Source: Ophiodon elongatus
Taxonomy: Eukaryota > Chordata > Actinopteri > Perciformes > Hexagrammidae
DNA length: 64,000 nucleotides
Assembly: GCA_016806645.1 (NCBI GenBank)
Contig: JACSYO010002136.1
Span: 1,451,881 to 1,515,880 of the forward strand
Direction: 5' to 3'
In this document: in pieces, positions 49,430 through 63,400 of the stretch
Layout: the number at the start of each line of letters is the position of its first letter
Position numbering within the stretch: position 1 is the first letter of the stretch
The notes under the pieces: generated by a model
What the model saw: the letters and a program-made list of their open reading frames with translations, nothing else
What the model was told of the DNA's origin: nothing
Databases searched by the model: none
Translations under genes and position numbers: made by a program

Positions 49430-50695
49430 TTTATTCTTACCACGTGGAACATATAGTATAAAGATTTCATACTGAATAAATGATATTCATTGAGCCAAAA
49501 AACGGAAAAGGGAGGAATTTACATGTTGTCTTAGCTACATAGTCTGAAATACAAATATGCAGAATCCATGACTGAAGAAAAATTGTCAAATGTGTACTTC
49601 ATCTAGTTTATTTTGTTGTACCAGGAGATAACAGGTTTGAGCCGTGTCTGTCGTACTACGGAGCTGTGGAGAGACCAGAGGTGTGGGTCTAATCAGTGGG
49701 GACTCGTGGACCAAACTCACGTCAGCCTCAATCCCTCACCAATAACAAGTGTGAGAATAGTGACACAGACAGAGACAGACACAGAGAAAGGAAGTGTAAT
49801 GTACAACATTATATATACACCACAGCAAAGCTGTATTTGAAGTTGAAAACCAGTCCTAAGAGGTGATTTCTTTTCATAAGGGTATTCATACAATCAAGGG
49901 ATAAGAGGAGGTAAGGGTGTTGTAGGTTCTTGATACTTTGGGGAAGAAAGCCATTTTCTGTTGAACACCAAACTAAAATGACCTCAAAACTCGAGAAGAG
50001 CTGCATCTTCTGCTTCTGTGTGAAACGTGTGTTACAGAATGCTTACACTCAAGAGCAGTACGGTACAGAAAATGTCCTACAATCTACTGCACACTGCACA
50101 GGCCTCCCCGGTGAAGGTGTCTATTGACAGCACTTAGTCTACTGTCGGGCTGACGGGTGAAAATCCAACTACAGCAACTATAACCAGTAGGCCACTTGTC
50201 AGTCTGCGTCACCTCTGAACTTCAACCAGTTACAGACTCATTGTGCCCTCGAGGGGAGCGCTAGGGCACACTGTGTCTCCCAAACTCACTGTAAACGAGA
50301 CAGCAACTTTGGTTACAGTTTTTGTTTTTCAGCTATTTATTTATTTATTTATTCATTTATTTATCTTTATTAAAAAGTACTTTTTCCCCCAAGTGCAGAA
50401 CAGTCTCCCAAACGTGGCGCTCTCTACTCTGTGTCATCCAGTTGGCATTCATGTTACAAGTAGTGTCACTATGCGGGCATCTCTCTGGTTTGTAATCCAC
50501 CACAGCTCTGTGATTACCCTCCTCGAGCAAGGACGGCCTGGGGAGGGCTCAGAGAATGGAGTCTGATGGATTTTCATAAATTAAAGACAGTCACTTGAAC
50601 TTTTCTTGCCCTGTTACACACAAGCCAGGTTTCCAGGGAAGAGGGGAATGGGGATTAAAAACCCCAAAATGTGGAGCCACGGCTCCCTACAGCTG
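49430..50695 (-). other. arid1a: Probable arid1a 3' UTR
   Basis: About 1.27 kb between the arid1a stop and an AATAAA signal (TTTATT, + strand, at 49,430-49,435). An earlier cluster of AATAAA signals lies in an (ATTT)n run at 50,337-50,365, so alternative polyadenylation is possible. Confidence 0.5.
50337..50365. repeat. (ATTT)n microsatellite with overlapping AATAAA signals
   Basis: About seven ATTT units. On the minus strand each unit pair reads AATAAA, so this is a repeated polyadenylation hexamer about 330 bp past the arid1a stop. Confidence 0.8.
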
Positions 50696-53653
50696 TCATG
50701 ACTGGCCAATCAAAAAAAGTACATCACAGATAACATGAGAAACCAGCGAGTTCATTAGGGGAGACACTGAAAGGTCAAGGAGTCGGGACTCTTGTAGTGT
50801 GAACTCCGAGTGGTTCTCCTCCACCTTGGCTAAGGCATGCAGAGCCCGGGCAGCTCGCCGCATCATGTCCGGGCTTGTGGGCTCGAAGTGCATCCCCTGT
50901 AGGTGTAGTAGAGAGCTCTGGCTCTGCTGAAGCTGTGTGGCAGCCAGACTATCCTCCAAGAAGCCCAGCAAATTGCCCACACTTCCTTTCTGACAAGCGA
51001 TTGCTCGGGCTGCCACAGTATCACCCTGGGCCAGGTTGGCCAGCAGAACCACCGCCATCTCCCTGCAGACCGCAACCTTCCTGTCTCCAATCAGCCGCAC
51101 CAGGTTCCCGTATAGCTTCTCCAGCCGACTGAATGGCGGAGTGGCCAAGATGAGGTCCACATTGTTGTCCTGGATGCTGAGTTTGCTTAGCGTCTCCAGG
51201 ACCAGTCTCTGAGGTGACAAAGCACTGTGGGGCCCTAAGGTGGGGAAGGGGTCCTGGGCCTCTGCTGATGGGCAGACGGCCCAGTGGAGAAGACCATCCA
51301 ACAGAGGCAGGCAGATGCTCTCGGGGTAGATGGAGAGGTCCAGTTGGCCCGAGATGTTCGCCAAAGTGACCAGGGTGTTCTCCCTCAGGAGCTCCAAGCA
51401 GTCCCACCACCATTCATCCCTTTGGCCCATTCCCTCGTCTGAATCCTCGTCTTTCTCGTAGGTGAGCGGCGCTTGTTTGCGCTCAGGGTGCCTGTGGTGG
51501 AGCAGGATCAGGCGCCCCAGCAGCAGTAGCAGCCCTGGATGTTTGGACATCTCGTGGTCATTGCCTGGCACAAAGGAGAGGCTGCGCACGATATTGGAGA
51601 TACAAATGCAGCGGCGGGCTAAAGAATCCTGCCAGTTAGCCAGCGCAATGAGCGGCCCTTCGTCTTTGCTGTGAGGCTCATCCTCCAGGATGACGCCGGT
51701 CTGCTTTGCCCGCCGGGTCCAAACACTGTCGGGGGAAGGAATGGGTCCGTTACTCTCCTGGTGACCGTCATCAACTTTATCAACCGTCTTTGTCTCAGAA
51801 TCCGTTTTCCTCTCCTCCTCACTGCTGAGGGAGGGGCTGGCCTTCTCGGAGGAAGACGTCTCTTCTTCTTCTGGATTCTTCTTCTTCTCTCCCTCAGTTG
51901 GCAAACCGTTCTCCAGAAACACTTCTTCTGGGACTCGACGCTTCAGCAGACTTGAGGGCACGTATATCCGCTCTCGGGGTGCCACGAAGTCTTTGCGTGG
52001 TTCAAAGTGGGTCTGGATGTGGTCCGTTGAGTCTCCCCCTCCAGCGCTCCAATGAAGCAGCCCGCTGTCGAACTCTTGCATTTTGCCGTGATTATTGGAC
52101 TGGCCAGTCGCAAATGGGTCTTTCTTTCGTACCACTTTGAGGGGAAACTTGTCAAACTTGCTGGACTGTTTGGGTCTCTCGTGGGCAGATACGGATTGCA
52201 ATGAGCCCGTCTGTTCGGAGGAAGAACCCTTGCTCTTCCTCTCCTCATCCTCCGTCTTCTCATCTGGACCCCGAGACTCGGAGCACTGCGCTTGCTCTTC
52301 CTCCTCTTTTACACGAGCTGGCCCCTCCGTTTCTTGTTCCTCCTCTTCTTCGTCATCTCCTTCCTCTTGTTCCATGTCTTCGGCCTCTTCCTCCGTGTTG
52401 TCCCAGTCTCGTTTCAAGGCATCAGGATCAAGTAGTGTCCTCTGCCCAGGGTCTCCCACCTCATACTCCCGCAGAATGCCAAAGATTTCAATGAGACAGC
52501 GTCTGAAATACTCAACCACCAACTCTAGGAGGCCAGGCAACTGAAGAAAGAAATATAAAAAAATATTAGACATGATCGCTACATATAGTGTATCGTTATA
52601 AACAATCATTCAGGGCTCAATGTTAAGTCTCACCGTGTTGAGCTCAAAGGTGGAAATACTGTTGTCATCATACAGGAGGATGTTGATGGTATCTAAGGCC
52701 CACGTACTCTCAGCCAATAAACCCGACTTTAATGACATCATGACTCTCCAGGCCTCCGGAGTTCCTAAGAAATCATGAGAAAAACCACAAAGGATACCCC
52801 TAAGCAACAACTTAAGACAATACAGCTGGACGAAGCAGCATTAGGCAGCAAATAACAAAAAAGTTAAATAGCTATAATCAATCGTCATACCGATATCTTT
52901 CACGGTGAGTCTCCGACGTGGTTTCAGGACCGGGTGGGACGCTTCTATAGAGCCTGGGGGAAAAGGCATGTCTCGCCTTATTAGAGGCGACTGCACCGGA
53001 GGGGGCACTATGTGAGACGCAGGCACTGGAGGGCCGGCCTTCTGCATCTTCATTACTCCGTGCATATAGGGAGATTTATTAGGTGATGTTCTGCTATCCA
53101 TGGGGCGGGGCATGGAGGCCGGGTTGGACACCTGTGGAATGTGGTTCTGCACACCCTGAAGGGACTGGTAGGTGGACTGTACTGAACGAGGCATAGGTTG
53201 CCCAGGCCCAGCTGGACCATAAGGAGGCTGCCGCGGGCCCATCTGACCCCCCCACTGGCCATCGGGATTCATGCGCTGTTCTGATGACATCATCTCCTCT
53301 GAGCGGTTCATGCCCGGGTAACCAGGTCCTTGGGGTGGGCCCCCGGGGCCACCCGGCCGGCTGGGGTAGTTCTGATAGTTCATCTCTCGCGGCCCCTGCC
53401 ACATGCCTCCCTGAGGACCCTCGGGGCCTGCCTGCATCATCTGAGGGGGCATGTTGGGCTGAGCGTTGGGCCCCGTTGTTACCTGCATACGTTCACGGCC
53501 AAAGGGAAAAGGAAACTGATTGCCTGGGCCAGGTGGACGGCGATCAGGGCCGGGGAAGGGCCCACTGCCGCTGTACTGATTGTACGACTCCTGCGGCCCT
53601 GAAGAGGGTGCAGGAGCTCCTCCTTGTTGTTGTTGCTGTTGTTGTTGTTGTTG

Positions 53654-53704
<51 letters not shown>

Positions 53705-56700
53705 TTGTTGTTGTTGTTGTTGCTGCTGCTGCTGCTGCGGCGGTGGGGCTGGTGCGGGTGGTTGTTGTCCACCATGGAAGGGCCCACTGTACTCCGTCTC
53801 ATGACGTTTTGATGGAGGATAACCTCCTTCCACAGGACGCTTGTAACTCTACACATCAAAAAGGTACAGGGAGAGATAATTATTTAACACCATTTATAGG
53901 ACAAATGTAAAAATGAACACACATGGCAGTGTCCTGCTTCAAACAAAACAAATCCAATACATGACAGCAGCTCAGTCAAAGAGAAACCGATAAACAAGAT
54001 GAAAACAGTGCATTGAGCACAGTGAGAGTTAGTGTGGTGAAGAAGGATCGTTGACCTGTTGTTGTTGTTGTGGGTACATTCCAGGCTGCTGATTTGGATA
54101 AGAGCCTGTAGGGGGCGTTCCCTGTCCAGGATACTGATTACCATAGGAATCATGCCTGCAAACATTAAGCATCGTCAGTTTGAACATAACAACTTTATGC
54201 ATCTCTAACTCACTGGATTAAGTCATGGTCATACACACAGTAAATATTATGGTTTATTATAGTGATGAATTTGTGACTGAAAGACATCCAGGGCTTCTTT
54301 TGGTTTACAGCTTCACACTCAAAACACTCGATTACATTATACTAAATGAACTAACTAAATTTAAAAATGAGAGTACATTTCAACTGTGCTTACATCACCA
54401 CACCCACATACAATAAGCCCAAACCAAAAAGCTGTGAAGACAGAGATATGGAGTAAATATTTTACCCATGAAGGAAATTTGTAGTGTTGTACTGCAATGT
54501 TAATTATTACCGTGAATGTTATTTTGTCAAGATAATAAAATATTGAAATAATATTAAATTGCTACTACATTGTACAATAAGAGAACAGAACAGAAAGTAC
54601 GGTGTTTTATATAAAGAATGAACATTTTCAATTTGACAGTCGCTTCAAGCTTAAGTGCAACGTGAACTGACCGTGGCTGCTGTGGTGGGAAGCGATTTGG
54701 CGAATACATCCCAGCGTCGGCGTTGGCAGGTATCATAGGGTTTGGCTGAGGAGCACCGGCTACCATGTTGCCCTCTGGGCCCACTCCTTGCTCCGATCTG
54801 ATAAAACCAGGACAATACACACGGTAAGTTTACTCTCATGTCTGCAAGGTGACACATGTACCACAGTCCAAATATAGCTTTAAAAAAAATGTCAGATATG
54901 TTTGACTGAATTTGAAGATTGTATTTGGTTTTGGTGTCCATTTGGGAACACAACAATGTCAATCCCTGGCAGTACATCATCAACTCAAAGCAAAGTTAAA
55001 TGTCCAAAACGCCAGCCGATCCATTACAGATCCCCATGCATTTCAATTTCAAATCAAATAATATTAAGAAATTCAGCTTTACATATACTTTTCTTGACCT
55101 GCACTTTGAGGTGTGGCTGAACACAAAAATAGCTGCTGGTTATAATAAACAGTGTTCAATGACCTTGAAAAAGCTTTCTTCTATTCAATGATTCTTACCT
55201 CCTTTCGTAGCCTGGTCCATAGGGAAACTGCTGTCTGGGCCCCATTGGCATCGTGCCCATGGCCCCAGGCGGTCCTCTGTTGAATGGAGGCTGCTGCTGT
55301 GGCGGCGGCTGTTGCTGCTGTGGCGGTTGCTGCTGCTGTTGGTCACCCACCCCGCTGTTAGGGCCCGGGTTAGCAGGTAGAAAGTGCTCCCCGACTGGAA
55401 ATGCATTCAGAATTAAAGTCCATTAAGAGCTGACTAACGGGTAATTAAGGAAGTACTTTAGTTTCTAGGATAACATATTCCATTTAGCTCTTGTCCATTC
55501 AGTGTGCCCACCTTTCCGCATGTTAGCAAAGGGGTCCTTGTTGGGTTCGTAGGTGCCCATGCGCCCTTGCATGTCTGGCGTGTTCATGCCTGGCTGATAG
55601 GCGGAGTTGGGCGTCATGTTCTTCCGAGGGAAAGCAGGGTCACTTCCTTCAGAGAAGGGGTCCTGCAGGTTAACGCTGCTCCTAGAGAGAAGCAGGGGCG
55701 AGGGGGAGGGGAAATTACGAGATAAGTGGGAGGGATCGAGGGAATGGAAGAACAAAATTAGATCATCAAATCAAAATGTCTTTTCGAATCAAATGGTGAA
55801 ACCAGAGGCGTTTAACGACAGTCACCTGGACCCGGGTGGCATGGGGGGCATCTGGGTATGAGGAGTGGAGGCTGGGGTGGGAGGTTTTAGGTCTCCCCCC
55901 TCGGCCATGGAGCTGCTGGTGGACTGGGGTGTCTGAGGACCCTGCAGAGAGCCTGACCCGGCTGTGGAGCAGAGGGACGCTTCAGTTCGGAAAAAAGAGA
56001 GGAGCAGACAGATAAGGTACGTGACTTTAATGACTCAGCAAGTTACGCATGCTTGTGGATTTTAAAAGTGCATGGATGTGGTTTACTGAATTGGTACTAC
56101 ACTTAAACAAACGTGTTGAAAGATTACATGAGTAGCGCTCTAACCTGGAGAGGGAGGCTGGACCTTGGCAGCTTGGCTCTTTTTGTTGTCTGTAAAAATC
56201 TCAGGAGGAGGGTCCTCACCCCGCTCAATTTTGCACTCGAAGGCATAGAGACACTGGATGTATTGTTTCTTCAAAGAACTGGCAGCACTGCTGGACGTAC
56301 CCACATTCAGGGAAGTGGCCAGATCACGCCATTTCTTATTCTTACTCACCTGGGGGACGAACAAAGAAGGCATTTTTTTTAGAATGGAGATTACAATAGG
56401 GGAATTTGGACTTCGTTGAGGTTTAGACATTATAATACTAACCTGTGCCATGCTTCCGATCTCTTTGACTGACATATAGAGCCGGAAAAGATCGAGGGGT
56501 TTGCGTCCTACAGCGGGCAGGTTGGTCAAGCCCAAGGCTTTCTCTTCGATGAAGGCCAAATATCGGTCCACCCACATCTTCCTGTCCGGCTCTGGTCCCA
56601 ACTCATACAAACGCGTTATCTTTTCATTGGTTGTGGTGGAAGAGTTTGACTTCTGTATTGTGCAAGATAAAAAAAATGAATTAACCAGAGTGCAACTTCA

Positions 56701-59580
56701 AAAGTGTTCAGACTTTCAAAGATTTTCAAAAATACTGTCATTACAACATGTAGTAGACGGGTTACCTTCGTTTTGGGCTCTGGCTTGGGCGTTACACTCC
56801 CATCTACTTTATTATTCATCTTATTGTTCACCTCTGGACTGGGGGCCATACCTAGACACAATGATAAGGATTGGAATTAGCTGTGAAATGACCACATCAA
56901 AAAGAGAATAAAGCTAGGTGTGGTTATCTCTGTACAACTTACCACTTGAGTTATTGGCCATGTTTGGCCCCATCGGATAAGGTGATCCACCTTGAGTGTT
57001 CATCATTCCAGGCATGTTGTTCATGGGGGGGCCATAGGGTGGGCCGGAGCCCATCATGCCTGGAGACATGTTGGCGAAACCAGGCATCCTGGACGGAGGA
57101 GAGAATAAATGAGCATTTAGGATTCATAAAAGACAAAGTATGGTACATGTATCTCATATTCAAACATATGTGAGAAGTCAATCAGAGGTCTTGTGTGTGA
57201 GGTAAATAAAAGATAGGCACTTGAGGATCCATCATAAACCAACCTGTTGTGCATGGAGTTGGCGGCAGGGTGCTGCATGGCAGTGGGGTCCTGGGGCTTT
57301 CTGTTCATGCCTGGAGGAGGACCCATTCCTGAGCCTACCTGAGGAGGCATGTTACCCATGTTAGGAGGCATGTTAGGAGCCATGTTGGGAGCCATGTTGG
57401 GAGCCATGTTGGGAGCCATGTTGGGAGCCATATTTGGACCCATATTTGGACCCATATTGGGGCCATAGGGCCGTGCTCCCATTTGATTAGGAGGCATCCT
57501 TCCTGGGGGCATGCCAGCATATGGCGGTCCCCCACCCTGTCCTCCCATGGAGTTAATTGGGCCTATGCCTGGCCCGGTGTAGTTTGCATTGGGCATGTTG
57601 CCATAGCCAGGTTGCCGAGGATAACCTAAGGATGACATTATAGAAGAACATATTCAGGTAAAGTAATCACTTGGCTTTAACTCTGATAAAAATCACTGCA
57701 ACACAAAGTTTATTTGTGTTCAACAATAAAATGTAATTATTTTAGCTTTTCCTTAAGAGCTGTGTGAGGCAGACTTTTTCCCTACAGTGTGCTAGCAGAA
57801 AGAGCTATGCACCCTGAGCAACAAGCCTTCGTCACAGTCTCAGCTCTACTGACAGGAGGCTCTGCTACGTCAGCTGACTCTCTGCTTCACAGCTATAAAT
57901 AGCTGCAACCGAGTCAGAGGGAGGGACCAACGATAGCATGGTATTCCTATGAGGCAGGGGAGATATATTCCATAGGTTTGTCTCGTGGGAAATACGCATG
58001 AGCAAACTTCACAAATGGATCGTAAATTAAGTGGAACACCTTTAGAAACCAAAAACTGAGCCCTAAAAATTGAGCCTCTGGAAGCCATTTCACAATTTAT
58101 CTCTTCCCAACATCGGATAACAATTTCCAAACTTAAATCTCTCTATTCAAGTAAAACCGTGACAAAGACAATGAGAAAGTACACACCTTGGGGACCATAT
58201 TGTCCTCCCTGTTGTCCATAGCCACCCATGGAGTTGTTCTGCTGATATGGGCCCATCGCTGGATGCATCTGTCCCCCTGACGACTGGCGTGGCGACAGTG
58301 CAGAGGCTGACTGGGGGGAACCATAAGGGGGCATCTGAGGGTTTCTCTGCATGAACCCTGAAAGAAAGAGAGGGACAAAGTGGTCAGACTCAGAAGCTAT
58401 GGCAAACACTCTTGACACGTTAATATAATGAAAACTTTGCATTTTGTCTGCAGCATACCTCTGTCCTGGGCCATAGGAGACTGACTCATTGCAGGGTGTA
58501 GACTCCCATCTGACTGCACACTTGATGGCCTCGGAGGCATCTGGGTCCCTAAACAATAATATTCAAGTTAGGTTAGTGAGGGTTTAAAAAGGGTACAATA
58601 CAAGTACTGGGTTTCAAGTCACTGAGGTTATAAAAACAAGGCAGGTAACGAAAATGTGGTATTTGTAAGTATTGGGTTCAGTTCTTTGGTCAAACTTTTG
58701 TCCAACAAATCCATGTTGTCAACCCATTCTCAAAGCCTAAGTTAACATTTTAACCCTGCAGGACTCGTTGGCTCAGCCCTTACAAATGCATGCTTTGTGA
58801 ACGAGCACTATCCAACCAACAGAAGTGGAGATGAGACCCCGAGATGATAGTAGAAACCAAAAAGAAAAGTTTTGAGTGGCTCTGTTTTTTCTAACTTTAC
58901 AGACACTTAAGGTGCAATTTAACATCAGTTAAATGATAATCAATAATGGTAGTACTATTTTTTTGACAACATTTTCTCATGTAATGCAAAAATCAATACC
59001 AAAAAAGTTATCATGACTTACAACAAAAATCATTGGGCGTCTAGATCACAATTGTCAGACATTGCTAGTAATCGTTTGTGTCATTTCAGTGTGTGACGGA
59101 CCTGGCATGTTGGCGGGCGACAGTGGTCCTGTGCGAGGTGTGCTGGCGCCGGCAGGAGAGCCGGCTGGCGACGGTGAGGGCCCTCGGATGCCTGGCAGGT
59201 GGGGAGACGTGTGGGGAGAGAAGGGCGACTGAGCCTGGTTACTCTGCTCACCCTGGCTGCTCGACACACCCGACGTGCTCACACCGGGACTCAGGGCGCC
59301 CTCTGCGCCTGTCGGCAGGTCATCAATGGACCCCGACAAGTCCTGAAGAGACGTACAGGAAGAGAAGAAAGTGAGTCAGCAAATGTGGTATAATAAAAAT
59401 ATATTAAAAATTTTACAAATTCAGAAGATTCAGCGCTTGTGTATTTTGACAGACTATATTTTATACAATTAAGCACAACTTTTTATAGTACTGTAATGTT
59501 GATTTTACACAATGGCTGTAGTATTAGCAAGTTGCAATTACTTCTCCATTGTTTAGATAAGAGTGGCACACATACAAATA

Positions 59581-59614
<34 letters not shown>

Positions 59615-60300
59615 AGAGGCCCTAGTCCATATTTATCTTTTTCAAAGATAAAATGAGTGTGCATTAGTGCCAGGGGTTGTCATGGTTACCAGGGATTGTA
59701 GGATGCGAGCTGAGTCAGCATGTTGCAGTAGTCCTGCCATGTAATTTCAATACACAAACAAACTCTTGTATTCGTTTTAAATTTACTTATTCACACAGCA
59801 CCTTTTCCAAATAGCCGTCTCTCAACAATCACTAATGTGCTGCAGCACATGAAGTCTTAACTCATCAAGGGACAGAAAGCGCAGCAGCCACAAACAAACA
59901 TGCAGCAAAGTGAAAGCTTATAAAACATTGATAACAGACATTTACTGGGGGGGGGGGTTGTGAATGTAATGAGCCTCATGTTGTCATATATTTGATAAGT
60001 AGTCAAATTAAAGTTGTGACTACAAATACTACTAGAAATAAATAGAAACTAGTTCTCTTACACGAGGGTAAAAAGAAAAAACACTGTGAAAGGGCTTTTT
60101 ATGTTCCAGCAGTATTATAACAAGCAACTGACCGGAAGGCTGGAGGGGCGGCCTTGACTGTCCTCTGGGCCAGACTTAGGCTGAGTGGATGGAGGGGCGT
60201 TTGACTGAAATGAGTCCTGGGATACCTCCTAAAAGACATCAGAACATATGCCTAAATATACTGCCGGAGTCACAGGAAAGCATGCATATGAACACACACA

Positions 60301-60332
<32 letters not shown>

Positions 60333-60441
60333 GAAAGATGACCAAGTTTGATCCCAGACTGAGGGTAGTACCTGCTGTTGTGGAGGAGGAAAGCGCTGAT
60401 AAGGTGACTGTTGTGCTTGCTGCTGCTGCTGCTGCTGCTGC

Positions 60442-60475
<34 letters not shown>

Positions 60476-63400
60476 GCGGGTTCTGCTGCGGGTTCTGCGG
60501 GTACGCTGCAGGCTGGCCCTGTGGGTGTTGGCTGTGTCCCGGTGGTTGCTGTGGAGGCTGAGACTGTGCCTGCTGTTGCTGTGAGGGGGGCTGCTGGGGC
60601 CCCTGTGTGGATCCTGGGTAGTTGGACTGGCCCTGTGATCCAGGGGGTTCCTGGGAACTTGGCTGCTGCGGAGCCTGACTGGGAGGACCCTGCTGCTGGG
60701 CGTAGAGAGACTGGCCAGATTGCGGGGCTGAGGTTTGGGAATAAGGTGGTTGAGACTGTGGAGGCCCTTGGGATGGGCCTGGCAGTGGCCCCTGAGACTG
60801 TGGCGGCATATGGGGCTGCTGATAGGGTTGTCCTCCCTGGGTGTGCGGAGCAGAAGTCGGCGGAGGGTGGGTTTGCCCTGCGTAAGGTGTCTGGCCACCC
60901 GGTTGTCCTGGTGCGGGCTGGGAGTAGGGGGTTTGCTGCTGGCTTGGGTGAGGAGTCTGGCCAGGCTGGCTGTAATATGGTGCCTGGCCCTGAGAGCCAT
61001 AGCCTCCTGGTCCCTGCTGTCCATAAGATCCCATCTACACAGAACACACAAAAACAACAAAGACTTTAAACCAACCGAAAAAACACAAATACTGATCAAA
61101 ACGAAGACACTGCGCTTATTTCTAAATGAGATAAATCATGTGAAATACCTGTGGACCGTACGGCATGCTACCCATGCCTCCAGGGGAACGTCCTTGCATT
61201 CCCACTGGGAATCGCTGAGGACCTGCAGGGCCATAACCCTGGCCAGGGTAAGCGGGCCCCTGTTGTGGAGCAGTGGGAGGCCCCTGCTGCGACTGTTGAC
61301 TGTATGGACTGCCTGCTCCGTATGGTTGACCTCTCATTTTTCCCATTGGGTCCATAGGACCAGGTGGCTGGACATAGCAAGAACACAAGGAAATATATTA
61401 AGTCAACAACCAGAATCCATTGGAGAAATCTAAATAGCAAGTGGTACAACTGACACACAGCCTCCCTCTTTATTGGGCCATTACAGCGGGACCCACTGTA
61501 AAATACTTGGCTGCAGTGTGCAACTTTTGCAATACCAAAAGGTGTAAAAACAAACTTCAATGAATGAGGAAATTGTGCTTTTTTCACCTTATTTCCCACG
61601 GTCATTACCCTGATTTTTTCACCTCTCTCTTTGCCATAGTTTCGGAAGTCAACAGAGCTATATATATCTACTTTTGAATGGAGGGCAGGCTGCCCAATCT
61701 TAAACATATCCCAGCTGTGCTCCTGTTTTGAGCCTGGTCCAAGTAGGTTTTTTTCCCCCCAAGAGAAGGCAGTTTGGCTCTGAATGAATGACACCAGAAT
61801 TGAACGAAGTACTTCCCCCAACAGCAGGAGTGAAAAAAATGTCTATAAGTCAACAGTTAGTATAAACCTCCTTTCTCAGGAAAAAAACTAGGTGCTAATA
61901 AATCCGTCAATGCCGTCCACTTGGTGACGTGCTAGCGCCTTAAATTTAGGATCCAATTATTCCCTCACCTCCACCAAAATTATTTGGCACTGAAAGGTGG
62001 GGAATTTTAACATAATTCACACAAGAGAGCATCTACTTGAAAACTGAAAGTATCCCATTACATCAAGTGAATTCCCACTTGTGCACTTTGCTGAGCGGAG
62101 CGTCCTCAGCTTCACAAAAGCCCCTTCACAAGTAGTATGCAAAATGCAGTACCTGACATTTCACAGATCCAAGATAATGAAGTAAAATAAATAAGAGCAG
62201 CACATGGCTAATCTGCATAAGACAGAGAGGAAACTCCCTTGGCCAGTGAGAGATGTGGTCTGCCTTCTGATTGGCTTGGGGGGAGGATTGGGGGGAATTC
62301 TTTGCAGTCACACAGTCAAACTTGTGTGGCATGCCAGACACAGCCGCACACACGCACACACATCCTCACAGACAGAAGTCAGGTCGGCCTTCTGCTACTG
62401 TGTAGGAAGTTATAATATGAGACAAAGATGTCCAACAGTCTCTAATTTGTGAACATCAAAGAAGACAAAGTGTTGTGTAAATAAATAAGAAGAAGACCAT
62501 ATTGATAGTTGAGCTAGATGAGTAACAGAACAGCAGATGTCTGAAGTCACTATGTTGTAATCATTTAATGACTGGAGCAATGCAGGTGTGTGTTTTCTAT
62601 TTGGATTTGATGCAAATAACATACTACTTCTCATATATAATGATGCAGAGTACAGTTGATGTGTGTTTATACATTATCCATCAACCGTGCTGCATGCATG
62701 TGAGAACAAACAGCTAATAGTCAGGGTTTACTTCTAATACGAGGAAATACTTGCAAAAAGATGAAATTAAAACAAAAGAAATGTATGATCCGTGACCCAG
62801 TTGCTCCCACACTACGCTGTTGGCTAAGACTTGAGCAGAGAAGAGCAGAGCAACAGCAGCAATACCTCTGGTGACCCTGTGGTGAATTAAGACCGTGTGC
62901 TCTTATCAGCAACTGTTGCCTTGAATCACATGTAATTAGAAATGGCCATGAGCAGCGGATGAGCAGCCAATCAGATTTCAGCTAGCATGTCAACCAAAGA
63001 CCAACTATCTCCTGGCTTTGACAGCAGGATTTTACCTCCACAATTCAAATCCCAGTGCAAACTGCAATCTGCAATCACTCAGTGGCATGGCTGAGCTGGC
63101 TGCTCACAGGCGCCGTGCACCGGCAGCCTCTCAGCACGGGGGCACTCATTTAATTCACATGTGATCAAAAGTGTAATAATGTACACCCTTCCCTCACATT
63201 TTACAGGACATTTAGGTGATTTAAACGGAACCCACGCGAGCCGTTTAGCTCCCCGTGAGTCGACATGCAACACATTCCTGATGTCGGAGCCACGAAATTA
63301 CAGCTTCTCGGGCAGCAACACGATATAAAGGTGACTGAGAGCAACGATCACCAAGTAAAGTGCGTTTGTGGACGCGTTTCCCCGCATGTGCCCGCACAGT

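Noticed and set aside
53284..53910. Plus-strand frames with poly-Ala/Val, poly-Leu and poly-Cys opposite arid1a exon 18
   Set aside because: Translations of the CAG/CAA tract in other frames. The minus-strand polyQ frame is the conserved one.
57357..57464. CRISPR-like regular repeats
   Set aside because: Units are 12 bp with no spacers and encode an in-frame peptide repeat in a vertebrate gene.
60248..61069. Plus-strand open frame of 273 codons opposite arid1a exon 3, and two further long minus frames there
   Set aside because: These arise from the Q/P-rich repeats of exon 3. Only the frame starting MGSYGQQGPGG matches ARID1A and keeps splice phase.
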